A stretch of DNA of 9,133 nucleotides, from the NCBI GenBank assembly GCA_029884035.1, contig JAOUIM010000121.1, positions 1-9,133 of the forward strand. The letters run 5' to 3'. This document shows, piece by piece, positions 1 to 5,967 of this stretch; position 1 is the first letter of the stretch; every line of letters begins with the position of its first letter. The DNA is from Aquincola sp. (lineage in GTDB: Bacteria > Pseudomonadota > Gammaproteobacteria > Burkholderiales > Burkholderiaceae_C). The translations under genes were made by a program, and so were the position numbers. A model generated the notes under the pieces. The model did no database searches. It was not told where the DNA came from and was given only the letters and a program-made list of their open reading frames with translations.

Positions 1-12
1 CGGCGGGTCCGA

Positions 13-35
13 CGCCGCGATCAGCGATCTCGGCG
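13..35. repeat. Imperfect hairpin downstream of vapC
   Basis: Arms at 13-22 and 26-35 pair over 9 of 10 positions with a 3-base loop. It begins 6 bases past the vapC stop codon. It could act as an RNA stem at the end of the vapBC transcript, but there is no U-tract, so calling it a terminator would be weak. Confidence 0.3.
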
Positions 36-40
36 CGCAG

Positions 41-475
41 TCATGCGATCAATGGATTGCGGACGGCAAGCGCTGGAAACCGGGAGAAGTCGCGGTCGGC
101 CGACCACAACTCGGCCACGCCGTGCGAAAGGCAGATCGCGGCGATGCGCGCGTCGTGAATCGCCCCCCCGTGTGCCTTGGCCGCCAGCGCCAGCGGCTCC
201 AGATGCTCCAAGTAGTCGTCGACCTCGGCGATGAACGCAAGGTTGGCCAGCGTCTGCAAAGCGCGCAGTTGAGCGAAAGCCGTGCTGGCGGGCGTGGCGG
301 TCTTGTAGATGCGGGTATGTGTGACGATGGCGAAGAACTCGTGTGCACACGGCCAGGGAATGGCCCATGCCCGGGCCCCGACGGCCAGCGACTCCAGTGT
401 CAGGCGTGCACGGTTGTGGAAGGGTGAGTCCGCGCGGTGCGCATAGACCAGGATGTTGGTGTCAACCGCGATCAC
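41..475 (-). CDS. vapC: VapC-family PIN-domain toxin ribonuclease
   Basis: Toxin of a type II toxin-antitoxin pair; VapC proteins are Mg-dependent endoribonucleases that cleave tRNA or rRNA when freed from VapB. The 144-residue product has PIN-fold hallmarks in order: N-terminal VDTNILVYAH with acidic D5, E46 in the CAHEFF segment, D108 in IHDARIAA, and D127/D129 in WSADRDFSRF. Length fits the family (about 130-145 aa). I chose the GTG at 475 because VapC proteins normally begin just before the xxVDTN strand. The frame is open back to 571, but those extra 32 residues would lie wholly inside vapB and look like shadow sequence. The start lies inside the 3' end of vapB (14-nt overlap), so translation is probably coupled. 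All four acidic residues are present, so the toxin looks intact. Confidence 0.93.
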   Translation of the reverse strand: MIAVDTNILVYAHRADSPFHNRARLTLESLAVGARAWAIPWPCAHEFFAIVTHTRIYKTATPASTAFAQLRALQTLANLAFIAEVDDYLEHLEPLALAAKAHGGAIHDARIAAICLSHGVAELWSADRDFSRFPALAVRNPLIA

Positions 476-704
476 GGTAGATCTCGTCGCGCATCGTCTC
501 CCAGCCGGCACCCGCGAACTCCGGCGACAAGCCGTCACCCAGGAAAGGCTGCAGGGCAAAAGGCGCGGCACGCTTGCGCCTGCGCGCCCGCAGCGCCAGG
601 CGCAGGCCCTCTTCGATCAGCGCCTTGAGCGTGGAGTTTTCGCGCCGCGCAACAGCTTTGCTGCGCTCCAGAAGGTCGTCCGGCAGTTCGATCGTCGTCT
701 TCAT
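462..704 (-). CDS. vapB: VapB-family ribbon-helix-helix antitoxin
   Basis: Antitoxin partner of the downstream vapC. The 80-residue product starts with MKTTIELPDDLLERSKAVA, a typical ribbon-helix-helix N terminus: a beta strand at residues 2-7 that contacts DNA, then two helices reaching about residue 38. An Arg-rich linker follows (residues 39-46), then a C-terminal tail (PFLGDGL, WETMRDEIYRD) that in this family wraps around the toxin. The ATG at 704 is chosen because it starts exactly at the DNA-binding strand. An in-frame ATG at 764 would add 20 residues unlike the family and would run across the palindromic operator region. There is no strong Shine-Dalgarno sequence before the ATG. VapB with VapC normally represses its own promoter. 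Confidence 0.92.
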   Translation of the reverse strand: MKTTIELPDDLLERSKAVARRENSTLKALIEEGLRLALRARRRKRAAPFALQPFLGDGLSPEFAGAGWETMRDEIYRDRG

Positions 705-739
705 ATGGGTTACCCATACGTTTGATACGGGTCGTATGG
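704..739. promoter_or_regulatory. Palindromic operator-like sites upstream of vapB
   Basis: Three inverted repeats lie together directly before vapB. TATGGGT at 704-710 pairs with ACCCATA at 712-718 around one base, and touches the vapB start codon. CCATACG at 714-720 pairs with CGTATGG at 733-739. A nested ATACG/CGTAT pair sits at 725-729 and 733-737. This is the kind of arrangement bound by ribbon-helix-helix antitoxins, so autoregulation of vapBC is inferred. Confidence 0.6.
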
Positions 740-764
740 TAACTGGGTTGCGATGGCCAATCAA
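736..764 (-). promoter_or_regulatory. Candidate sigma70 promoter of vapBC
   Basis: On the minus strand, TTGATT (plus positions 759-764) is followed after 17 bases by TACCAT (plus 736-741). This is a reasonable -35/-10 pair with ideal spacing. It would start transcription near 729, about 25 nt before the vapB ATG. The -10 element overlaps the operator-like inverted repeat, which fits autorepression. Called from sequence only. Confidence 0.45.
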
Positions 765-847
765 GCCGCTTCCAGCCCCGCCAGAGCGTAGGTCATTGCT
801 TCGTCCAATGTCACCGCCCGCCTGCGTGCGAGTCCGAACGGTCGCTT

Positions 848-883
848 TGGGGCGACGAGATCAGGGCAGCCTATGTCGCCCCA
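848..883. repeat. Inverted repeat, 9-bp perfect stem
   Basis: TGGGGCGAC (848-856) and GTCGCCCCA (875-883) are perfect inverted repeats around an 18-base loop. A competing shorter stem, GTCGC at 841-845 with GCGAC at 852-856, uses the same left arm. The pair lies in the gene-free stretch between vapB and the Sel1 remnant. It could be an RNA stem, a binding site or chance in GC-rich DNA. Confidence 0.35.
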
Positions 884-908
884 GGGTCGCGGGTTGCCGA
901 CCAACTGC

Positions 909-922
909 GTCGGTAGACCGAC
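909..922. repeat. Short palindrome GTCGGT-AG-ACCGAC
   Basis: A perfect 6-bp inverted repeat with a 2-base centre, just before the Sel1-like remnant. It may be a protein-binding half-site pair, but no linked promoter is visible, so function is unassigned. Confidence 0.25.
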
Positions 923-935
923 TGGCCTATGCCAG

Positions 936-1410
936 ATTGCGATCCTTCATCCGCTGGTGGTCGGCGGCACCGTGATGGCCGGATGTGCGCACTCCGGCAA
1001 CGCTGCAGCGGCCCTGGTCGAATGCGAATGTGGCTCCGCCTGAGCGCGCGGATCGCTCGGCGAGAGCCGTGCGGTCCACCCTCGGGTCAGGTCATTGACT
1101 GCTGTCAACACGGTGGCCTGAAGTGTGTAGAGCTTGCAGCCAAGTCGCGAGGATCTTCGCTGTTGCGCCGCGGGAAGCAAGCGGTGAAGTGGCACCGCAT
1201 TGCCGCCGACCAGGGCGGCGCGACCGCGCAGGTCAATCTCTGCCGCATGTCCAAGCACCGGCGCGGTATCCGGAGGATTCGATCGAGGCTCGCTTCTGGT
1301 ACTCGCTCGCAGCCACATCGACGACGCTGGACATCGGCGTCCATCGCGTCGCCGTCACCAACCGCGCCGAAGCGACGGCCACGGTGACGGTTTCGCGTGC
1401 GGATGCGTAG
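936..1410 (+). pseudogene. Decayed Sel1-repeat protein remnant
   Basis: This stretch has no intact gene but carries one clear Sel1 (TPR-like, SLR) repeat split between frames. In one frame, AVKWHRIAADQGG and ATAQVNLCRM (1181-1249) match the first helix and start of the second helix of a Sel1 unit. The match then continues one frame over as PEDSIEARFWYSLAA (1270-1314), with the break at about 1265-1267, consistent with loss of one base. That second frame stays open to a stop at 1408-1410 without recognisable similarity. Further upstream, a third frame (936-1043) encodes a hydrophobic stretch ending in VMAGCAHS, which resembles a lipoprotein lipobox, but it has no good start codon. I infer a degraded Sel1-repeat lipoprotein with two or more frameshifts. 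The Sel1 core is solid; linking the lipobox piece to it is tentative. Confidence 0.6.
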
Positions 1411-1513
1411 GTGCTCGCCTGCACATTGAGGACGATCAGCGACAACGATCGCCTGGGCAATTCAAATCGGGGCCAACGGGTCAGGTCTGGAGCGGACCCG
1501 GGCGCAGCGCACG

Positions 1514-2203
1514 ATGAGCCATCAGCCCGACGCACCTTCGAGACTCGCCGCAGCCGCCGCACCGCAGCGTCCGGGCGTCGAGCGATGCGGACCCACAAGC
1601 CCGCTTTGCAGCTGCGTGGATCTGCGACTGTCGTACGGCAGGCACTGCGTGCTCGATGGCTGCGACTTGTCGGTGTCGCGACGCGAGGTCGTGGGGCTGG
1701 CCGGCGAAAACGGCAGCGGCAAGAGCACGCTGGTCAAGTGCCTGCTGGGCTTCCTGCGCCCGTCGGCCGGCCGGGTGCATTGCGACGCGCGGGTGGGTTA
1801 CTGCCCGCAGGAGAACTACCTGCACCGCAGCTACACGGTCGCCGAGCATCTCGACCTGGTCGGCTCGCTGCGGCGCGGCGGCCAGCCCATCGACGCGGGC
1901 TTCGTCGGCCAATGCGTCGCCACGCTGAAGCTCGAGCGCTACCTGGGCTATCCGATCCGCAAGCTCAGCGGCGGCACCTACCAGAAGGTCAAGCTGCTGA
2001 CGGCCATCGCCCACCGGCCGCCGCTGCTGGTGCTCGACGAGCCGACCGATGGCTTCGACTGGACGATGTACCTGGTCTTCTGGGACCTGATGGCCGAACT
2101 GGTCCGCAGTGGTACCGGCGTGCTGATGATCAGCCATTTGCTGCACGACCGCGATCGCTTCGACCGCATCTACGAGCTGCGCGAGGGGAGGCTGCATGCC
2201 TGA
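1514..2203 (+). CDS. ABC transporter ATP-binding protein
   Basis: Nucleotide-binding subunit that powers the permease encoded next to it. The 229-residue protein contains one ABC domain with every catalytic motif: Walker A GENGSGKST at 64-72, Q-loop YCPQE at 96-100, signature LSGGT at 151-155, Walker B LLVLDEP at 171-177, D-loop region GFDW at 180-183, and the switch histidine H208 in MISHLLHD. The N-terminal 30 residues are an Ala/Pro-rich extension outside the domain. The length is typical of ABC-2 exporter ATPases. The ATG at 1514 lacks a strong Shine-Dalgarno sequence and no clear promoter was found in the preceding 100 bases. The 3' end overlaps the permease gene by 8 nt, so the two are translationally coupled. 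Substrate cannot be read from this subunit. Confidence 0.93.
   Translation: MSHQPDAPSRLAAAAAPQRPGVERCGPTSPLCSCVDLRLSYGRHCVLDGCDLSVSRREVVGLAGENGSGKSTLVKCLLGFLRPSAGRVHCDARVGYCPQENYLHRSYTVAEHLDLVGSLRRGGQPIDAGFVGQCVATLKLERYLGYPIRKLSGGTYQKVKLLTAIAHRPPLLVLDEPTDGFDWTMYLVFWDLMAELVRSGTGVLMISHLLHDRDRFDRIYELREGRLHA
2185..2191 (+). promoter_or_regulatory. Ribosome binding site of the permease gene
   Basis: GGGGAGG lies inside the ATPase coding end, four bases before the permease ATG at 2196. It supports that start and indicates coupled translation of the two ABC subunits. Confidence 0.7.
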
Positions 2204-2999
2204 GTCCGCCCATCGCCGTACCGGCTGGCTCGTCTTGCGCCTGTCGGCGCTTGAGCTGTGGCGCAACCCGCTCGGACTGGTACTGCTGGCGGTGATCCCG
2301 GCGGTCTTCATCGGCACGATCTGGTGGACCGCGAGCCAGGATGCAGTGCCGCTGAAGATCTTCTTCGGCAACGAGACGCTGCGGTTGCTGCTCACACAGC
2401 GGCAGGTCGGCCTGGTCTTCGTCAGTGCGGCGGTCAGCGGATTCCTTGCCGCGTACTACACGCTGATCCTGTTCCACAACGACTTCGGCTACTTCCGGTT
2501 CTGTGCATTCATGGGTCTGAGCCCGCCGCTGTTCACCGCGGCGCGGTTCACGGCCTTTCTCGGCGTCACCGCAGTGCTGGCGGCCGTCACGACCCTCGGT
2601 CTGGGTCGCGTCACGGCGCTCGAACACCCCTTGACGGTCTTTGCAGGCTTCCTGCTCATCATCGTGATCTACGGGGCCTATGGCGGCATCGTGGGAATCC
2701 TCAGTCGCAGCTTCATGCCGGCCCTGCTGTGGATCGTCCTGCTGGCGCAACTGGATGCAGGATGGCTGCAGAACCCCGTCTACTACTCGGCCGCGCAGGA
2801 CAGCCGCGTGATCCACTGGTTGCCGGCGTTCTACCCCTGCCAGGTGGTCTTCTCGGCAGCGTTCACGTCGCGTGACAACGGCGCGGCGCTCGGGGGTGCA
2901 CTCGTCTGGGCGGTGGCGACCGTCGCCGTGCTGATCGCCGCGGTGCAATGGCGCATGCGCGGGCCCCTCAACGCCGGCGGACGGTTGGACTGGGGCTGA
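2196..2999 (+). CDS. ABC-2-type transporter permease
   Basis: Membrane subunit of the ABC transporter. The 267-residue product has six predicted membrane segments at roughly 26-46, 71-92, 115-138, 145-168, 172-188 and 231-252. A short basic N terminus (HRRTGWLVLR) is likely cytoplasmic. An amphipathic loop at about 189-225 (NPVYYSAAQ, HWLPAFYPCQVV) precedes the last helix. This layout, one six-helix half transporter paired with a separate ATPase, is typical of ABC-2 exporters for lipids, polysaccharides or drugs; there is no sign of a periplasmic binding protein, so export is more likely than import. The start overlaps the ATPase stop (ATGCCTGA). Assignment to the ABC-2 class rests on topology and context, because sequence motifs in this family are weak. 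Confidence 0.85.
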   Translation: MPESAHRRTGWLVLRLSALELWRNPLGLVLLAVIPAVFIGTIWWTASQDAVPLKIFFGNETLRLLLTQRQVGLVFVSAAVSGFLAAYYTLILFHNDFGYFRFCAFMGLSPPLFTAARFTAFLGVTAVLAAVTTLGLGRVTALEHPLTVFAGFLLIIVIYGAYGGIVGILSRSFMPALLWIVLLAQLDAGWLQNPVYYSAAQDSRVIHWLPAFYPCQVVFSAAFTSRDNGAALGGALVWAVATVAVLIAAVQWRMRGPLNAGGRLDWG

Positions 3000-3019
3000 T
3001 CCCCACTGCCGAGAAGAAC

Positions 3020-3778
3020 ATGTTGCTCGAGAAGTGGTACGCCGATGTCGTGGACCCGAACGGCGCCGACATCTTCTACCGTGCCAACCTGAAGCTCGGC
3101 CCCGCGGTCATCGGCTATCGCGGGCACATCGGCAGCGGCGGACGCGTGCGTTCAACGATCGTGCCGGGTGGCGTGGAACTCCCGCGCGAACTCGACGGTG
3201 CCGTCGTCTGGCCGGCGTCCGGTGCCGAGGACGGCCAAGCCTTGCGCTGGTCCGACAGCCGATCGCGCGAGATCGAACTCTGGCGCGACGACAGGCAGTT
3301 GCTGACCTGGAACCCGATGGTCCTGAACGGTGCCGTGTCGGGACTGCGGCGGCTGCCCGAAGCCCGCGGCTACGTCGAGAAGCTCACGCTGAATTTCGGT
3401 CCATGGCGGCTGGGGCTGCAGCGGCTCAAGTGGGGGCGTTTCTGCGGGCAGCGCCACAGTCTCGTGTGGATCGAGTGGGAAGGCCGGATCGCAAAGCAGA
3501 TCGCCTTGCTGGATGGGCAGGCCATCCCACTCCACGCGGCCTCGCGCGAGCGCATCGACTGCGCGGGCCCCAGCCTCCACTTAACCGAACGGCGAGCGCT
3601 GGTCGAGGAGCCGATGTCCGACGGCGCGCTGCGCGGTCTGCGTCTGCCGCGACGGCTGGCCGCGTTGCAGTTCTTCCGCGGGCTGGAGACCAAGTGGATC
3701 GCGGTGGGCGCGCTCGAGCTCGGCGGCGAAGCCGCGGATGCGGGCCACGTCATCTTCGAGGAGGTGGTGTGGTCGTGA
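3020..3778 (+). CDS. Unknown protein, possible CrtC/AttH lipocalin-like fold
   Basis: The 252-residue protein has no signal peptide or membrane helix and is rich in beta-prone, Trp-containing segments: LLEKWYADVVDP (2-13), LKWGRF (136-141), HSLVWIEW (146-153) and a C-terminal HVIFEEVVWS. This pattern recalls hydroxyneurosporene-dehydratase/AttH-type lipocalin-like barrels, which bind or act on hydrophobic ligands. The resemblance is from memory of motif style and is weak. I chose the ATG at 3020 because the recognisable fold starts there. An upstream in-frame ATG at 2948 would overlap the permease gene by 52 nt with Arg-rich, shadow-like sequence. GAGAAG at 3011-3016 lies only 3 bases before the ATG. 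The gene begins 20 nt after the permease and ends in a GTGA overlap with the next gene, so it belongs to the same transcript. It might be a soluble lipid-binding partner of the transporter (inference). Confidence 0.8.
   Translation: MLLEKWYADVVDPNGADIFYRANLKLGPAVIGYRGHIGSGGRVRSTIVPGGVELPRELDGAVVWPASGAEDGQALRWSDSRSREIELWRDDRQLLTWNPMVLNGAVSGLRRLPEARGYVEKLTLNFGPWRLGLQRLKWGRFCGQRHSLVWIEWEGRIAKQIALLDGQAIPLHAASRERIDCAGPSLHLTERRALVEEPMSDGALRGLRLPRRLAALQFFRGLETKWIAVGALELGGEAADAGHVIFEEVVWS
3760..3764 (+). promoter_or_regulatory. Ribosome binding site of the fusion-protein gene
   Basis: GGAGG lies ten bases before the GTG at 3775 and four bases before another in-frame GTG at 3769. The spacing favours 3775, which also gives a GTGA overlap with the preceding stop codon. 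Confidence 0.55.
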
Positions 3779-5718
3779 AGGACTTCGTCGGCAAGCTCGC
3801 CTACGGCGCGCTGTTCTGCGTCCTGCTGCCGGCCATGCTCGCGCTGTGGGCGTACCGGCTGGACGCGTCCGGCATGAGCTTCTGGCCCCAGCCGTTTTCG
3901 CACTGGGCCGGCCTGGTGGCGCTGCTGGCCGGGTTCGCGATGATGGCTGCCGCGATGTGGGCGCTGTGGACGAAGGGCAAGGGCCTGCCGATGAATGCCT
4001 ACCCGACCACGCGTTTCGTCGACAGCTCGGTCTATGCTTTGGTGGCGCACCCGATCTACCTGGCCTTCGTCGTGATGGTGGCCGGGGCCTCGGTGCTGGC
4101 GGATTCACCCGCCGGACTGTGGCTCGTGACGCCGGTCGTGGCGCTCGGCGCCATGGCGTTGGTCTGCGGCTACGAAGGCCCGCGCTTGCGCGAACGCTTC
4201 GGCACACCGGCTACGACGCCCTGGCTGGGGTTGCCGGCGAAGGGCGACGCCCGGCCGTCGATGCCGCGGCGCATGGCCGCCGGCGTGACCGCGTTGGGGC
4301 CATGGGTGCTTACGTACGCGTTGTTGTCAAGGCTGCCGGCGCCCGCGGGCGCGGCAGAACTGCGTCTGGGCTGGGAGGCGCAACTGCCACGGCCGGAGTG
4401 GGCGCTGTGGCTCTACTCGTTGGCCTATGTGCTGGTCATCGCGAGTCCGCTGGCGGCCCGGACGGGCGATCAACTGCGCCGGTTCGTCCGCGGGGCCTGG
4501 CTGGCGACCGGGATCGGCTTTCTCCTCATGTTGACGCTGCCGGGACAGGCCGACTTCCTGGCCGGCGACTATTCGCGCATCGGGCGCTGGCTCGCCGAAG
4601 TCAACCGGAGCCTGGACGCGCAATGGTTGGCGTTTCCCTCGTTTCATGCGGCATGGGCCGTGTTCGCCGCCGGCGCGCTGGCGCAGTCCTTGCCTCGCCT
4701 CGGCACCTTGTGGTGGCTGCTGGCGGCGGGCATCGGGGCGTCGTGCGTGCTGACCGGCTCGCACGCCGTCGTCGACGTCCTGGGCGGCATGACGCTGGGC
4801 GCACTGTGCTGGAAGCACGAGCTTGCGTGGCGCGCCCTGGTACGGGCCGGCGAGCGCCTCGCCAACTCCTGGAGCGCCGTGCGCCTGGGCAAGTTGCGCG
4901 TCATCAGCCACGCGCTGTGGTCCGCCACGGCTGGAGTGGTCGGCGCGCTGCTGACGCTCTATCTCGCCGGCCCACAGACGCTGCTGCCATGTGGCATCGT
5001 GCTGGCCATCGCACTGCTGAGTGCGGGAGCCTGGGGGTATCTGCTCGAAGGCGGTGGCCGGTTGTCGCGCCCGTTCGGCTACTACGGCTTCCTGCTCGGC
5101 ACGCTGATCGCGCTGGTGGTCATGGCGCTTGCCGGCGTCAGTGGGTGGCAGACGTTGACAGCGGCCCTGGCTGCCGCGGCGCCTGTCACGCAGGCCATCG
5201 GACGCCTGCGCTGCATCGTGCAAGGCTGCTGCCACGGCCGGCCCGCATTCGCGGCATATGGATTTCGGGTCACCCACAAGATGTCGCGCGTCACCGCGCT
5301 CGCGCGTCTGGCTGGCGTGCCGATCCACCCGACCCCGCTGTACTCGATCGTCGGCAACGTCGCGCTGGCGCTGATCCTGCTGCGGCTGTGGCACACCGGC
5401 GCGCACTGGACGCTCATCGGCGGCCTGTACCTGGTGCTCGCGTCGTTGGCCCGGTTCGTCGAGGAGCAGTATCGCGGCGAGCCGCAGACCGTGAAGTGGC
5501 ACGGCTTGCCGATCTACCAATGGCTGGCCATCGGATGCGCCGTGCTGGGCATCGTGGTCTCGATGCTGCCGGGCGCACCGGTGGTGCCTGCGCAGTGGTT
5601 GTCCTTCAGCGGGTTGGCACTGGCCGCGTCGATCGGGCTGGCTGCGGCCTTCTTGATGAGCGTCGATTTTCCCGACTCGGCGCGGCGGTTCTCCAGGCTG
5701 ACGGTCAGCGGAACCTAG
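3775..5718 (+). CDS. Three-domain membrane protein: ICMT-like, PAP2 and Lgt-like
   Basis: A 647-residue polytopic membrane protein that joins three lipid-active domains. Residues 1-150 resemble isoprenylcysteine carboxyl/phospholipid methyltransferases: after two helices come VYALVAHPIYLAF (86-98), a hydrophobic pair, then YEGPRLRERFG (133-143). Residues about 165-360 form a PAP2-type phosphatase/phosphotransferase domain with FPSFHAAWA (287-295, catalytic-type H291) and LTGSHAVVDVLGG (326-338, H330 and D334). Residues about 375-630 resemble prolipoprotein diacylglyceryl transferase: RPFGYYGFLLG (432-442), GRLRCIVQGCCHG (476-488), HPTPLY (518-523) and ARFVEEQYRGEP (559-570). About 14-16 membrane helices are expected. 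The GTG start at 3775 overlaps the preceding stop. Free-standing Lgt is about 260-290 residues, so each domain is near full size. The Lgt-like part has Tyr where Lgt has its HGG histidine, so true lipoprotein lipidation is uncertain. Substrate unknown; the ABC operon context suggests modification of an exported lipid or lipidated product. Confidence 0.85.
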   Translation: MKDFVGKLAYGALFCVLLPAMLALWAYRLDASGMSFWPQPFSHWAGLVALLAGFAMMAAAMWALWTKGKGLPMNAYPTTRFVDSSVYALVAHPIYLAFVVMVAGASVLADSPAGLWLVTPVVALGAMALVCGYEGPRLRERFGTPATTPWLGLPAKGDARPSMPRRMAAGVTALGPWVLTYALLSRLPAPAGAAELRLGWEAQLPRPEWALWLYSLAYVLVIASPLAARTGDQLRRFVRGAWLATGIGFLLMLTLPGQADFLAGDYSRIGRWLAEVNRSLDAQWLAFPSFHAAWAVFAAGALAQSLPRLGTLWWLLAAGIGASCVLTGSHAVVDVLGGMTLGALCWKHELAWRALVRAGERLANSWSAVRLGKLRVISHALWSATAGVVGALLTLYLAGPQTLLPCGIVLAIALLSAGAWGYLLEGGGRLSRPFGYYGFLLGTLIALVVMALAGVSGWQTLTAALAAAAPVTQAIGRLRCIVQGCCHGRPAFAAYGFRVTHKMSRVTALARLAGVPIHPTPLYSIVGNVALALILLRLWHTGAHWTLIGGLYLVLASLARFVEEQYRGEPQTVKWHGLPIYQWLAIGCAVLGIVVSMLPGAPVVPAQWLSFSGLALAASIGLAAAFLMSVDFPDSARRFSRLTVSGT

Positions 5719-5773
5719 CGCGCGAGCGCCACCTGTTGGGCTGTCGACTGTGCTGGCACGGGCTGCGCAGTGC

Positions 5774-5813
5774 GGCGCCGCTGCGTATTGACCGACAGAC
5801 TCGCAGCGGCGCC
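5774..5813. terminator. Perfect 12-bp hairpin after the ABC cassette
   Basis: GGCGCCGCTGCG (5774-5785) and CGCAGCGGCGCC (5802-5813) are perfect inverted repeats around a 16-base loop, starting 56 bases past the stop of the fusion gene. Such a GC-rich stem could stall transcription or protect the 3' end of the upstream mRNA. There is no following T-run, so it is not a classic intrinsic terminator; a binding site or RNA-processing stem is also possible. The rest of the 5719-5967 gap holds no gene I can support and no convincing promoter. Confidence 0.45.
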
Positions 5814-5967
5814 CATGCCGCCAGCCGTTGCTTCCGATCAACGCGTACAGCCAGCGATGCGGCTAGGTTTCATTCGCACGGTTCTGCGGGAAGACTTGAG
5901 CAAGAAGGGGGCTGAACCGCCCGACGGCATTCAAGACGATGCCCTCGGCGAATGGTCGGCAAGCGCT

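Noticed and set aside
1424..1513. Promoter for the ABC cassette
   Set aside because: No -35/-10 pair with acceptable spacing was convincing before 1514.
1481..2948. Two long minus-strand open frames (1481-2395 and 2130-2948)
   Set aside because: Antisense shadows of the ABC ATPase and permease genes, with no recognisable domains.
3034..3774. Upstream extension of the fusion-protein frame back to 3034
   Set aside because: The extra 247 residues are Arg-rich shadow of the 252-residue gene in another frame; the GTG at 3775 with GGAGG ahead of it is better supported.
5788..5793. TTGACC as a -35 element for the hydrolase operon
   Set aside because: No -10-like hexamer lies 16-18 bases downstream, and it sits in the loop of the hairpin.
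4327..5841. Open frame of 504 codons on the minus strand
   Set aside because: Gln/Arg/Ala-rich low-complexity translation opposite the fusion gene; no motifs or plausible ribosome site.
3738..5915. Open frame of 725 codons on the plus strand overlapping the fusion-protein gene
   Set aside because: Arg/Ala/Gly-rich with no domain motifs; the overlapping frame carries three recognisable enzyme domains and membrane segments.
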